Source of the DNA: Sphingobacterium olei
GTDB lineage: Bacteria > Bacteroidota > Bacteroidia > Sphingobacteriales > Sphingobacteriaceae
Length of the DNA stretch: 64,000 nucleotides
Direction of reading: 5' to 3'
Assembly: GCF_005048855.1 (NCBI RefSeq)
Contig: NZ_SUME01000007.1
Location: 241,834-305,833 of the forward strand
Both the position numbers and the translations under genes were made by a program. The notes under the pieces were generated by a model. That model was not told the DNA's origin, made no database searches, and saw only the letters and a list, made by a program, of their open reading frames with translations. This document shows positions 34,971 to 43,874 of the stretch, piece after piece; positions within the stretch are counted from its first letter, which is position 1, and the number at the start of each line of letters is the position of its first letter.

Positions 34971-35816
34971 CTATGAAAGATGCCATATCAGCCCATTTTT
35001 TGACAGAGACAATTTCCTTTTATCAAACAGCTCATTCATCATCATCCAAACTCGGTCCGTCAACGTGAAGTATTTTGTCCTACTCAGATCCTTTTCTGTA
35101 CGATAACCGGTCATCGATATCTTTTCAATAGTAATGACTTCATCTCCGGACTTCCAGTATACTGGAGGGTTTATCAGAAAGACTACAGTTGATGTTTTCA
35201 ATAATGGTTCTCTGTACTCTAATTCCTTCGAAAACGCACTAAAGACAGCACCAAAATTAAATACATGCCCATCAGCGTCGTGCATATTGATATAATGCAT
35301 CTTCATGATTTCCATTTCATCAACAATAACTTTACCGCCTAAATCAATGCGTGTAACAATTGGTCTATAAAGCATAACATTCAGATGGAGATCCAATGTC
35401 GCGATCTCTATGTCTTTTCCAAAATCAGCATCATCTTCTCCTATCTCCTTCAACTCGACCAGCTTTATACCCTTGTGTTCAGCATACATTACCGTATCCT
35501 TTGTAAATCCGGATTTACATACGATTATTCCCTTTGCTATATCTGAGTCAAGCATAATTTCAGATAGTTTCATAACAATATCCTTATTAGCTTTTTGCTT
35601 GCAATATTTACATTCAATCGCTGTACGGAAACTTTGCTTCCCATCAAATTGCTCAGTCAATACATCCACCTGATGTTTTACGCCAGACTTACCTTGCACA
35701 ATACATTTATTACCATACCCTACTACCTTAATTCCATGTTCAGCACCTAGTGACTCGTAAATGTATTTGGTAATGGCTTCATAATCCTCCCAGTTTATTT
35801 CGGTTGTTTCAGACAT
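34971..35816 (-). CDS. Mrr-like restriction endonuclease
   Basis: This 281-residue protein begins at the ATG giving MSETTEINWEDYEAITKYIYESLG; an upstream ATG would add 13 residues. Counted from the chosen start, residues about 10-90 hold the Mrr_cat fold with D51 (QVDVLTEQ), E68 and K70 (RTAIECKYCKQ). The nuclease core is thus intact: D…ExK. The later 180 residues are beta-rich and unassigned. It is a single minus-strand gene facing the HNH gene, and is probably a modification-dependent nuclease in the same defence island. Confidence 0.82.
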   Translation of the reverse strand: MSETTEINWEDYEAITKYIYESLGAEHGIKVVGYGNKCIVQGKSGVKHQVDVLTEQFDGKQSFRTAIECKYCKQKANKDIVMKLSEIMLDSDIAKGIIVCKSGFTKDTVMYAEHKGIKLVELKEIGEDDADFGKDIEIATLDLHLNVMLYRPIVTRIDLGGKVIVDEMEIMKMHYINMHDADGHVFNFGAVFSAFSKELEYREPLLKTSTVVFLINPPVYWKSGDEVITIEKISMTGYRTEKDLSRTKYFTLTDRVWMMMNELFDKRKLSLSKNGLIWHLS

Positions 35817-36204
35817 AGATTTCAGAAATTTTGTTGTACAGATCGGCAATAACAAGAAAATAAGCTCCTCTCACTATAAAGATAATCAAATAAATCTCTC
35901 TTAATTAACTGTATAAATCCCGATAGATTTTTCAAGAAAACAGCACCAACTCTATATACCTCCCCTCAGCCCCTAACTAGGTCCGCCGATAATTTGGAGA
36001 TAAAACAAGAGTAATAATTGTAAAAAGAACTATCTTGTGACAACTAAAGACATTTATTACAATTTTTTATGTATATCAAGAATATATAATTTTTTTTCAA
36101 CTTTTTGATTTTCAATATTTTATATTTTTTAAATTTAGAGAGTTTTAATTTTTTACTGCGAAGCATAAAAGAAAGAATATATAATTAATAAGGGCAGTGT
36201 GACA
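35817..36204. other. AT-rich intergenic region between divergent defence genes
   Basis: This AT-rich region separates the Mrr-like gene (minus) from the winged-helix nuclease gene (plus) and should hold both promoters. Long T and A tracts occur at 36060-36140. I see no clear -7 box and no ORF of note. Confidence 0.4.
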
Positions 36205-37839
36205 ATGGTAAACAAAACCAATACTAATCAAGAACAATTTAATGCTTTTCTTATTTCGGTTTTAAAGAAAAGCTTTTGTAGTTCAGGAATTGAATTGAAC
36301 GAAGCTTTGGTAGGTGAGTTCGGTGTAACACCCCAGTATGCAAGACAAATTCTTAAAAGAAGTGTTGAGAAAGAAAGAATAAAATCATCTGCTCCCCATA
36401 TGTTCGGCACTGGACAGTACGTGTATTTTTTAAGTAAGGAGAATTTAAACTTATCAAACGTATTAAAGATCTGTAAAAAATATCGTCCTCCCATTTACAG
36501 ATTACTAGAGTTAATGCGAATGAATGGCGGAATTGTATCTATCTATGAGGCACTAAAAATCACATCAACTCCAATCAAGAAAAATTCGGCTAAGATTTCT
36601 TTATTGTCGGACATTGAGTATATACTCACAGAACTTTCTATTATTTATAGAAAAAAGGATGAAAATAGTGTAGAGTACCTTATCCTTTACGAACAGAATC
36701 AAAAATTAAGTTCTCCAGTAGAAAATCAAAAGATATCAGACCATTATAATAAGATGGTCACTGACTGTACATTATTACCAGATGTGTTACGTTGGCTTAT
36801 CAATTCGAATATTATCGGCAATTCTCAACCGATATATAGAAATAAGAAAACACCTGGTAGAGGTGCTGTTCAAAACAACTTGGTTTGGGACGCATACGGC
36901 TATACTAAAGCGACAGGCATAAATCCCAGTCTAGCTGTTAAAAGTGATAATACAGAAAAACAAACACTCGTGGTTCTCGATGTTGTTCTAAGTTCTGATT
37001 ATACTAACATTTATTTGGATGCTTTTGTTGAAAGAATTCAACACAATAGGCACTCAACAAAAGGAGACAGTAGAAAAATTCTCCCTATTGTGGTCTATAA
37101 GTCTGCTTCACAACTGGTTGTTAATACACTTGGCAAGCTGGGTATTATCGCTTTCGACATCAATTCTATCTTCGGGACTAAGATTGTTGACATCCTGCTT
37201 AAAACGCAAAATTTAGTTCAATTAATAAACGATCCTGAGGATATTGAAAAAGAGATTTCCAATATATTGAAAACTATATCGAACGCCGGGCAGGAAGATG
37301 CATTAAGAGATTTAAAAGGCACGTTATTTGAGTTTTTAATGTACCCATTAATAGTAAATTTATATCCCCAAACTCATATAGAGCGTGGAAAAATATTATC
37401 TTCTGAAACAGTTGACGAAACCGGAGAAACAACTATCGAGAGGTACGAATATGATTATATAGTAGTAAATAATAATCCTCCTGAACTCATTTTCATCGAA
37501 TTAAAGGGGTATAATTCTGGTGCAACTATCCCGTTAGGGGATCGAAACACGAAATCATCTTTGAAATGGTTTTTTCGGCGTACTCTTCCATTTGGAATTA
37601 AACAATATGATAGATATATTAAGGAGGGTAAAGTTGGTAAAGGCGTGTACATCACATCAGCAAATTTCTACCCCGATGGTCACGATTTTATAGCCACTAT
37701 AAACAAAAGTAAGCTTAAGCCTTTACAACTAGAAGCAGGATATGAAAGACAATCACTTATAAAGCTCTTAACCGAACGGGGGTTTAATAATGAAGTAAAG
37801 ATTATCGAAAAATTCTACACTAAAGAAACGGAATCTTGA
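36205..37839 (+). CDS. Winged-helix plus PD-(D/E)XK nuclease-like protein, unrecognised
   Basis: From the ATG at 36205 the protein has 544 residues; a GTG lies 6 bp upstream, and AGGG precedes. The N-terminal 160 residues look like two HTH/winged-helix segments (TPQYARQILKRSVEKERI; RMNGGIVSIYEALK). The C-terminal part (about residues 370-510) fits a PD-(D/E)XK nuclease: RYEYDYIVV with D417, then FIELKG with E432 and K434, and a later Y/Q-rich helix (PFGIKQYDRYIKEGKVGKG). It stands alone next to the Mrr gene. I do not recognise a named family; a defence nuclease is likely. Confidence 0.6.
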   Translation: MVNKTNTNQEQFNAFLISVLKKSFCSSGIELNEALVGEFGVTPQYARQILKRSVEKERIKSSAPHMFGTGQYVYFLSKENLNLSNVLKICKKYRPPIYRLLELMRMNGGIVSIYEALKITSTPIKKNSAKISLLSDIEYILTELSIIYRKKDENSVEYLILYEQNQKLSSPVENQKISDHYNKMVTDCTLLPDVLRWLINSNIIGNSQPIYRNKKTPGRGAVQNNLVWDAYGYTKATGINPSLAVKSDNTEKQTLVVLDVVLSSDYTNIYLDAFVERIQHNRHSTKGDSRKILPIVVYKSASQLVVNTLGKLGIIAFDINSIFGTKIVDILLKTQNLVQLINDPEDIEKEISNILKTISNAGQEDALRDLKGTLFEFLMYPLIVNLYPQTHIERGKILSSETVDETGETTIERYEYDYIVVNNNPPELIFIELKGYNSGATIPLGDRNTKSSLKWFFRRTLPFGIKQYDRYIKEGKVGKGVYITSANFYPDGHDFIATINKSKLKPLQLEAGYERQSLIKLLTERGFNNEVKIIEKFYTKETES

Positions 37840-37865
37840 CACAGTTCATTTTACAGAGTCAGTTT

Positions 37866-38147
37866 TTAAACTGTTTTGATTTCCCAGACGTCGGTGTCAA
37901 TCCCATTTAGTTGAGCATCAAATCTGTTTTTGTGTATTGCGACGCAAAGCAAGTCTGTTGGGCGAGAGAAGCCTACATAAGCCATTTTAATCGAACTCTT
38001 GTGATGAACCCTATTATCATTAAAATGATTACCTAAGAATTGGCTTTGTTGCCTTTGAGATTCGTAGCTACTGTGATAGTAGGACTCCAGATATAGAGTG
38101 GCACAATGAGTTTGACCTTTCGCGGAATGGACAATCCTGATTATCAA
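37866..38147 (-). pseudogene. C-terminal remnant of UvrD-like helicase
   Basis: The frame encodes 93 residues, with the C-terminal motif V/VI region of a UvrD-type helicase (IVHSAKGQTHCATLYLESYYHSSYES…KMAYVGFSRPTDLLCVAIHKNRFD). The N-terminal ATPase core (Walker A) is absent, so this is the last part of a larger gene. In frame and on the same strand it is fused to the end of a broken DUF1016 gene at about 38130. The parent may have been a GajB-like helicase, but that is a guess. It is not expected to act as a helicase. Confidence 0.6.
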
Positions 38148-38475
38148 GTCTGATGAGTAATTTATATTGGCTCCAGTTCAATTGCGAATACAGTGTATTC
38201 GCAATTGGAAAAACACGATAAAATTGTCGGAACAACTCAATTTGCTGCCTCGAATATCCACTGCCATATTCGGGCTCTAATTCTTTGGCAATATATTCGG
38301 TAAGATACTTCCCATAATCTGCACGTTCTTTACCCTCTTGTTCTTCTTCGAATATACGTCGCCCAATATGCCAGTACATCAACGTTCGCTGATGATCCAC
38401 GGCTCGTATAGCCTTATCTCTGGATTGGGCTATGATTGTCTTTATATCCGAGATTATAGATTGGTTTATAAGCAT
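38068..38475 (-). pseudogene. Truncated DUF1016 (YhcG) N-terminal fragment
   Basis: Residues 1 to about 115 match the N-terminal domain of DUF1016 proteins (…DIKTIIAQSRDKAIRAVDHQRTLMYWHIGRRIFEEEQEGKERADYGKYLTEYIAKELEPEYGSGYSRQQIELFRQFYRVFP…NWSQYKLLIRLDNQD). The C-terminal PD-(D/E)XK nuclease domain is missing. Homology ends at LDNQD, where helicase sequence takes over. The residues after that are a frame-shifted read of the helicase fragment. A decayed copy of the same stretch lies at 54428-54510. Confidence 0.65.
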
Positions 38476-38524
38476 AATGTTTATAATAGTTATAAAACAA
38501 ATATAATAAATAAAACTAATATAT

Positions 38525-38764
38525 TTAGTATTTATTACTTTTTATAGATGCGCTATTTTCACGAAGCTCTTGCAGAATCAAAGCGTCCAATGTGATACGA
38601 TAATATTCGGCGAGCTTGGCCAACAATACTATGGAAGGCTCTGCAAGACCATATTCATACTTAGAATAGCGGGAACGCGTAATGCCGAGATCGTCCGCAA
38701 GCTCCTGTTGGGATCTCCCTTTGCGTGCGCGCAGATACTTCATATTTTCAGACAGATAAAACAT
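38525..38764 (-). CDS. XRE family HTH regulator next to mutagenesis cassette
   Basis: From the ATG at 38764 the protein has 79 residues; a longer ORF from 38785 adds seven. It has a clear Cro/C1 HTH (NMKYLRARKGRSQQELADDLGITRSRYSKYEYGLAEPSIVLLAKLAEYYRITLDALI), and no LexA-type peptidase domain. It is divergent from the Y-family polymerase gene, with about 80 bp between, and is the likely regulator of that cassette. A decayed copy of its 3' part lies at 54549-54725. Confidence 0.85.
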   Translation of the reverse strand: MFYLSENMKYLRARKGRSQQELADDLGITRSRYSKYEYGLAEPSIVLLAKLAEYYRITLDALILQELRENSASIKSNKY

Positions 38765-38847
38765 TGTTCCAATTTTGAACAACAATATTACTAATTAATT
38801 TAGTATTTAAACCTAGCTTTGATAAAATTTAACACAGAAGGCTATAG

Positions 38848-40008
38848 ATGGAACGCGCAATTGTACATATGGACCTGGATACATTTTTCGTATCCTGCGA
38901 ACGGCTCAACAACGATAAACTGAAGGGGATACCGGTCATCGTGGGTGGTGGGGAACGTGGCGTGGTGGCTTCCTGCTCGTATGAGGCACGTTTCTACGGG
39001 GTACGCTCGGCCATGCCCATCAAGATGGCACTGCGCCTATGTCCCGAAGCCCGCGTGGTAAAGGGCGATATGGAGATGTACTCCCGCCTGTCGCAGACTG
39101 TAACGCATGTGATCGAAGAAAAGGCACCTGTAGTCAAGAAGGCCAGCATCGATGAGCATTACCTCGACATCTCCGGAATGGACAAATTCTTCGGCGCTTA
39201 CAAATGGACGGAGGAACTTTCGCAGTCCATCACCCACCATACGGGCCTCCCGATCAGCTTTGCCCTCTCCGTTAACAAGACCGTGGCCAAGATCGGTACG
39301 GGCGAGGCCAAGCCAACGGGCAGGAAAGAGATTCGGCAGGAGATGGTGAAACCTTTCCTGAGCCCGCTATCGATCAAAAAGATACCCATGCTGGGCGATA
39401 CAACCTTTCAGCTGCTCTCGCGCATCGGAATCCGCCAGATCTATACCCTGGCGGAGATGCCCGTCGAGGTGCTGCAGCAGATGATCGGCAAGAACGGCAT
39501 CGATATCTGGAAGAAGGCTAACGGCATAGACCATAGCCCGGTGGAACCTTATACGGAGCGTAAGTCGATCTCGACCGAACATACCTTCGGACAGGATACG
39601 ATCGATATGGCCAAACTGCGTGGACTGATAACGGGGATGGTGGAGAAGCTGGCCTACCAGCTCCGCAGCGAGCAGTGGCTGACCTGCACGGTGGTGCTCA
39701 AGATACGCTATTCGAACTTTGATACCGAGACCCGGCAGTGCCGTATTCCCTACACCTCTGCCGACCATACGCTCTCGCGCAGCGTAATGGAGCTTTTCGA
39801 CAAACTGTACAACCGCCGCATGCGCATACGGCTGGTGGGTGTGCGCTTTACCAACCTGGTGCGGGGCAGCCTGCAGATCAACCTGTTTGAGGATACGCAG
39901 GAAATGGTATCGCTGTACCAGGCGATGGACCGTATCAAAAACCGCTTCGGATACGATAAGGTGGGCAAGGCGTCGGGATTCAGGCTTTCACCGAAAAAGG
40001 AGAAATAG
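38848..40008 (+). CDS. Y-family DNA polymerase (DinB/Pol IV-like)
   Basis: This 386-residue protein has catalytic D8 (HMDLDTFF) and D102-E103 in SIDEHYLD (usual SIDEAYLD), a palm/finger region, an HhH thumb, and a C-terminal little-finger domain (RKSISTEHTFGQDT…). The active site is intact. It lies 2 bp before a DnaE-like polymerase gene. Pairs of this kind form damage-induced mutagenesis cassettes. The region is visibly GC-richer than its neighbours, which suggests transfer or different codon history. Confidence 0.9.
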   Translation: MERAIVHMDLDTFFVSCERLNNDKLKGIPVIVGGGERGVVASCSYEARFYGVRSAMPIKMALRLCPEARVVKGDMEMYSRLSQTVTHVIEEKAPVVKKASIDEHYLDISGMDKFFGAYKWTEELSQSITHHTGLPISFALSVNKTVAKIGTGEAKPTGRKEIRQEMVKPFLSPLSIKKIPMLGDTTFQLLSRIGIRQIYTLAEMPVEVLQQMIGKNGIDIWKKANGIDHSPVEPYTERKSISTEHTFGQDTIDMAKLRGLITGMVEKLAYQLRSEQWLTCTVVLKIRYSNFDTETRQCRIPYTSADHTLSRSVMELFDKLYNRRMRIRLVGVRFTNLVRGSLQINLFEDTQEMVSLYQAMDRIKNRFGYDKVGKASGFRLSPKKEK

Positions 40009-40010
40009 CC

Positions 40011-43000
40011 ATGTACCTGAACTGCCACTCGTTCCATAGCCTGCGCTACGGTACCCTATCGCTGGAGACACTGGTTGCCCGGGCGCGGGCGCTGGATATC
40101 GCCGCGCTCGCCCTCACGGATATCAATACGGTAACAGGGATCTACGATTTTACACGGGCCTGCCTCAAAGTGGGGATAAAACCGATCGTGGGCATGGAGA
40201 TCCGCAACGATGACCGCCTGCTGTACATCGGCCTGGCGAAAAAGCAATCGGGTATCGGCGAACTGTGCAGGCTGCTTACTGCCCGTAACTGCGACAGTAT
40301 AGCGCTGCCTACCATAGCGCCCGACTTTGCGGAGGTAACGGTGATCTATCCGCTCGCAAATGTGCCGCCGGAGCTGAAAGCGCACGAGTATGTGGGGGTG
40401 CGCCCCTCGGAGGTAAACCTGCTGATCCGGCCGGAATGGAAGCGGTACTTGGAGCGGATGCTGATCCTGAGTCCGGTGACGGTGTCCAATAAAACGGAGC
40501 ACAACCTGCACCGCATTCTGCGGGCCATAGACCGCAATGTGATCCTCTCCAAACTTGAACCGCATGAGGTATGTGCTATCGGGGAAACGATGGAACCGGT
40601 CGACAAGCTGCTGGAGGTATACCGCGATTATCCGCAGCTGATCGCCAATACGGTGATGGTGATGGAGGGCTGTAGTTTTGAATTTGACTTTACCACGCCC
40701 AAAAACAAAAAATACTATACGGATAGCCGGCAGGGGGACGCCACGTTCCTGACGGGCCTCGCAAGGGCGGGACTGAAAAAGCGCTATGGCGAAAACCATG
40801 TGGCCGCCCGTGAGCGGATGGAAAAGGAACTGAAGGTGATCGATGAGCTGGGGTTCAGCGGTTATTTTCTGATTACCTGGGACATCATCCGATACAGCAA
40901 CAGCATGGGCTTTATGCATATCGGCCGCGGCAGTGGTGCCAACAGCATCATCGCCTACTGCCTGGGGATAACGGATATCTGTCCGCTGGAACTGGACCTC
41001 TACTTTGAACGCTTCCTGAACCTGAACCGCAAGACACCGCCGGACTTTGACATCGACTGGAGCTGGCAGGACCGGGATACCATACTGGAGTATATCTTTG
41101 ACCGCTACGGCAAGGACCACGTGGCGTTCTGTGGTACGAATGTGGAGTTTAAGTACCGCTCGATATTCCGCGAGGTGGGCAAGGTATTCGGACTGCCCAA
41201 GGAGGAGCTGGATGCCCTGGCGACGCAGTCGGTCGATATGCACGACGACAGCTCGGTAGTGAAGCTGGTGCAAAAGTACGGCAAGATGCTGGAGAAATAT
41301 CCGAACCAGCGGAGCATGCACTCCTGCGGGATCCTGATCTCGGAGGAGCCGATTACGGATTACTAGGCGCTGGAGATGCCGCCAAAGGGGTTCCCGATCG
41401 TGCAGTTTGACATGCATGTTGCCGAGGAGATCGGACTGGAGAAATTTGATATCCTGAGCCAGCGCGGTATCGGCAGCATCAACGATGCGGCGAAGCTGAT
41501 CCGTAAGAACCGGGGCATACAGGTGGATATACGGGATACGGCCCTATCCAAGAATGAGGCTCGCTGCAATGACTTTCTGAGCCGTGGGCAGACGATCGGC
41601 TGCTTCTACATCGAATCGCCGGCGATGCGCGGCCTACTGCGCCGCCTGAAATGTGCGGACTACCCGACGCTCGTAGCGGCTTCTTCGATCATCCGCCCGG
41701 GGGTCGCCCAGTCGGGCATGATGAAGGAATACATCTTCCGCCACAACTGCCCCGACAGCTTTGAATATTTTCACGAGGTGTTTGAAGAGCACCTGGGCGA
41801 TACGTACGGCATCATGGTGTACCAGGAGGATGTGATCAAGATTGCCATGCACTTTGGTGGCCTCTCTGCTGCCGACGGGGATGTGCTGCGCCGCGCGATG
41901 AGTGGCAAGGGGCGCTCGCTGGCGGCCCTGCAGCGGGTGAAGGATAATTTCTTTGCTTCCTGTGCGGCCATTGGACATCCCGAGGGGCTGAGCCGTGAGG
42001 TGTACCGGCAGATTGAATCGTTTGCAGGCTATTCGTTCTGCAAGGCGCACTCGGCTTCCTATGCCGTGGAAAGCTACCAGAGCTTGTACCTCAAGGTACA
42101 CTACCCGATTGAATTTATGGTGGCGGTGATCAATAACCAGGGTGGATTTTACCGCACGGAGGTATATGTGCACGAGGCGCGGATGTCGGGGGCCAGGGTA
42201 ACGACGCCCTGTGTGAATAAAAGCGACTACGAAACGACGGTATACGGGGATGAGGTTTTTCTGGGCTTTATGCACCTGCAGAGCCTGGAATCGCGCCTGG
42301 CACGGCTTATCCCGGAGGAACGTGCACAGCATGGCGCTTTCTGCTCGCTGGAGGATTTCATACAGCGGATCCCCATCGGTATCGAAGGGGTGCAGATCCT
42401 GATCTTTATCGGTGCCTTCCGCTTTACGGGAAAAAGTAAAAATGAACTGCTGGTGCAGGCGCGCCTACTGCTCGTGAATTTTAGGCCGCAGGACAGAAAC
42501 CTGATGCTGATCCGGGAGCCGGCAAAGGAGTATAAGCTGCCTGTGCTGGAGCGGTCGGCTTTTGAAGATGCCTTTGACGAGATCGAACTGCTGAGCTTCC
42601 CGGTATCGTGCAGTCCGTTTGACCTGCTGCAGACGCGGTACCGCGGCGATGTGATGGCACGGGACCTAACGGCACACCACAAACGGCAGGTGAAGATGCT
42701 GGCCTATCTGATATCGCGCAAGCATGTGCCCACCAAAAGGGGTACGATGTTTTTCGGTACGTGGATCGACGTAAATGGCGACTACTTTGATACGGCACAC
42801 TTCCCCGACTCGCTCCAACATTCGCCTTTTAAGGGCGGTGGCTGCTACCTGCTGCTGGGTACCGTGGAGGTGGACTACCACTTCCCTACCCTTACCATCC
42901 ATAAGATGGCGAAGCTACCGTTTATCCCCGACCCGCGCTATGCACACGATAAGAAGCATGCCTTTGATGTACACCGGCAGATCCGCGAGGATGTAAGCAT

Positions 43001-43064
43001 GACGCAGCGTGCGCCCTACCCCCAGGAGCACGAGATCGGATTACCGAGAAGGAAAATGGGGTGA
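40011..43064 (+). pseudogene. Error-prone DNA polymerase III alpha (DnaE2-like), interrupted by amber codon
   Basis: The full frame encodes 1017 codons including two stops. The first part (40011-41366) has the PHP domain and the polymerase start, with catalytic D347 and D349 in PDFDID and the RGSGANSIIAY motif. Codon 452 is TAG (41364-41366). The same frame goes on without shift as ALEMPPKGFPIVQFDMHVAEEIGLEKFD, and an ATG-started ORF runs 41376-43064 (562 codons). In relatives the TAG position appears to be Thr or Ser in a 'YTA' context. One point mutation or sequencing error, or amber readthrough, would explain it. Confidence 0.85.
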
Positions 43065-43066
43065 GT
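42939..43066. repeat. 128-bp direct repeat, copy 1 (3' end of dnaE2-like gene)
   Basis: This stretch covers the last 42 codons of the polymerase gene and 2 bp after its stop. It is identical, base for base, to 46009-46136. The two copies lie 3070 bp apart and have the same orientation. The match stops abruptly at both ends (first mismatch at 42938/46008 and at 43067/46137). Confidence 0.98.
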
Positions 43067-43089
43067 TGGCAATGACGTTGTTTGCCAAC
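43065..43089 (+). terminator. Hairpin after dnaE2-like gene
   Basis: GTTGGCAA (43065-43072) and TTGCCAAC (43082-43089) form a perfect 8-bp stem with a 9-nt loop, starting right after the TGA. It could end the mutagenesis operon, although no U tract follows. The first 2 bp of the stem lie in the 128-bp repeat. Confidence 0.5.
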
Positions 43090-43222
43090 GTGGAAAACAG
43101 ATTCGCAATTTGCAAATCGAAAAATAATTGTTTTTCTTTATACAGTAAGGTGTAAACATAATAATACCCGACATAGACAATGGAGATAAAAAATATTCAT
43201 GTAACTGTTTACGATTTTTAAT

Positions 43223-43531
43223 ATGTGGACACCAGTTAAAATAGAAAGAATAGAAAAAGACATAGAATATTGTAGTGATATTTTATTCAACAAACCCAAT
43301 TGTTTAAAATTTTGGGAGTATATAAAAATTGTACCCGAAAAATGGAAAGAGCGAACAGTGGATGAAGAAGGCGGTGGCTTTTGGGTTGTAGCAGTACTTG
43401 GGAAATCAGTAATCTATTACAATGACATTGAAGAAGGCTACAATTTGTCAACTTTCACAAATTATGGAAAAATTGACAACTACTATTGCAACCAAATGGA
43501 GCTTCACGAAATGATTGAAAGTTTATTTTAA
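43223..43531 (+). CDS. Small protein of unknown function
   Basis: This 102-residue protein is aromatic- and acid-rich (…WKERTVDEEGGGFWVVAVLGKSVIYYNDIEEGYNLSTFTNYGKIDNYY…). The pattern resembles small immunity-type proteins of polymorphic toxin loci in Bacteroidota, but I cannot place it in a family. It is the first gene after the dnaE2-like 3' end and lies inside the 3-kb segment bounded by the 128-bp repeats. The codons right after its TAA continue as an open frame to 43813. Confidence 0.55.
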   Translation: MWTPVKIERIEKDIEYCSDILFNKPNCLKFWEYIKIVPEKWKERTVDEEGGGFWVVAVLGKSVIYYNDIEEGYNLSTFTNYGKIDNYYCNQMELHEMIESLF

Positions 43532-43639
43532 GATAAGTTACATAGACGACCAATTAAACAGCCGTTTGAATATAAGGGCGACATAATTGAAGAAAAGACA
43601 AATATTTTTAAAATAGAGGATATCCGAAAGGAAATAGAC

Positions 43640-43813
43640 ATGTATGAAAACTATATGTCATTTTGTAGTATGGGAGCGGATAAAGTCCTCGAATTTAGCC
43701 CATCATTTCTTGAAAACGCAGCTTTCCAGAAAAAAGAACATAGGCTATATCTCCATTGCAAAACATCGGACAATAAAAGTTTGAATAAGGAGATTACGAT
43801 CGTTTTTGAATGA
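43640..43813 (+). CDS. Possible 57-residue protein or gene remnant
   Basis: An open frame in phase with the previous gene continues from 43532, right after its TAA, to a TGA at 43811-43813; the first ATG is at 43640. The product (MYENYMSFCSMGADKVLEF…KSLNKEITIVFE) has normal composition, so the frame may be coding. Since the frame is open well before the first ATG, this could be the end of a gene that has lost its start. Confidence 0.35.
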   Translation: MYENYMSFCSMGADKVLEFSPSFLENAAFQKKEHRLYLHCKTSDNKSLNKEITIVFE

Positions 43814-43874
43814 ATATAAAATGTATATGCAAGCACCCCCTGAAAAAAGACTGTTAGCGGATAAAGATCACTTT

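Noticed and set aside
40056..41417. A 453-codon minus-strand ORF opposite the dnaE2-like gene, and similar long antisense ORFs at 41634-42332
   Set aside because: They lie fully opposite a gene with strong polymerase motifs and arise from its GC-rich codons. The products are rich in H, R and Q with no motif.
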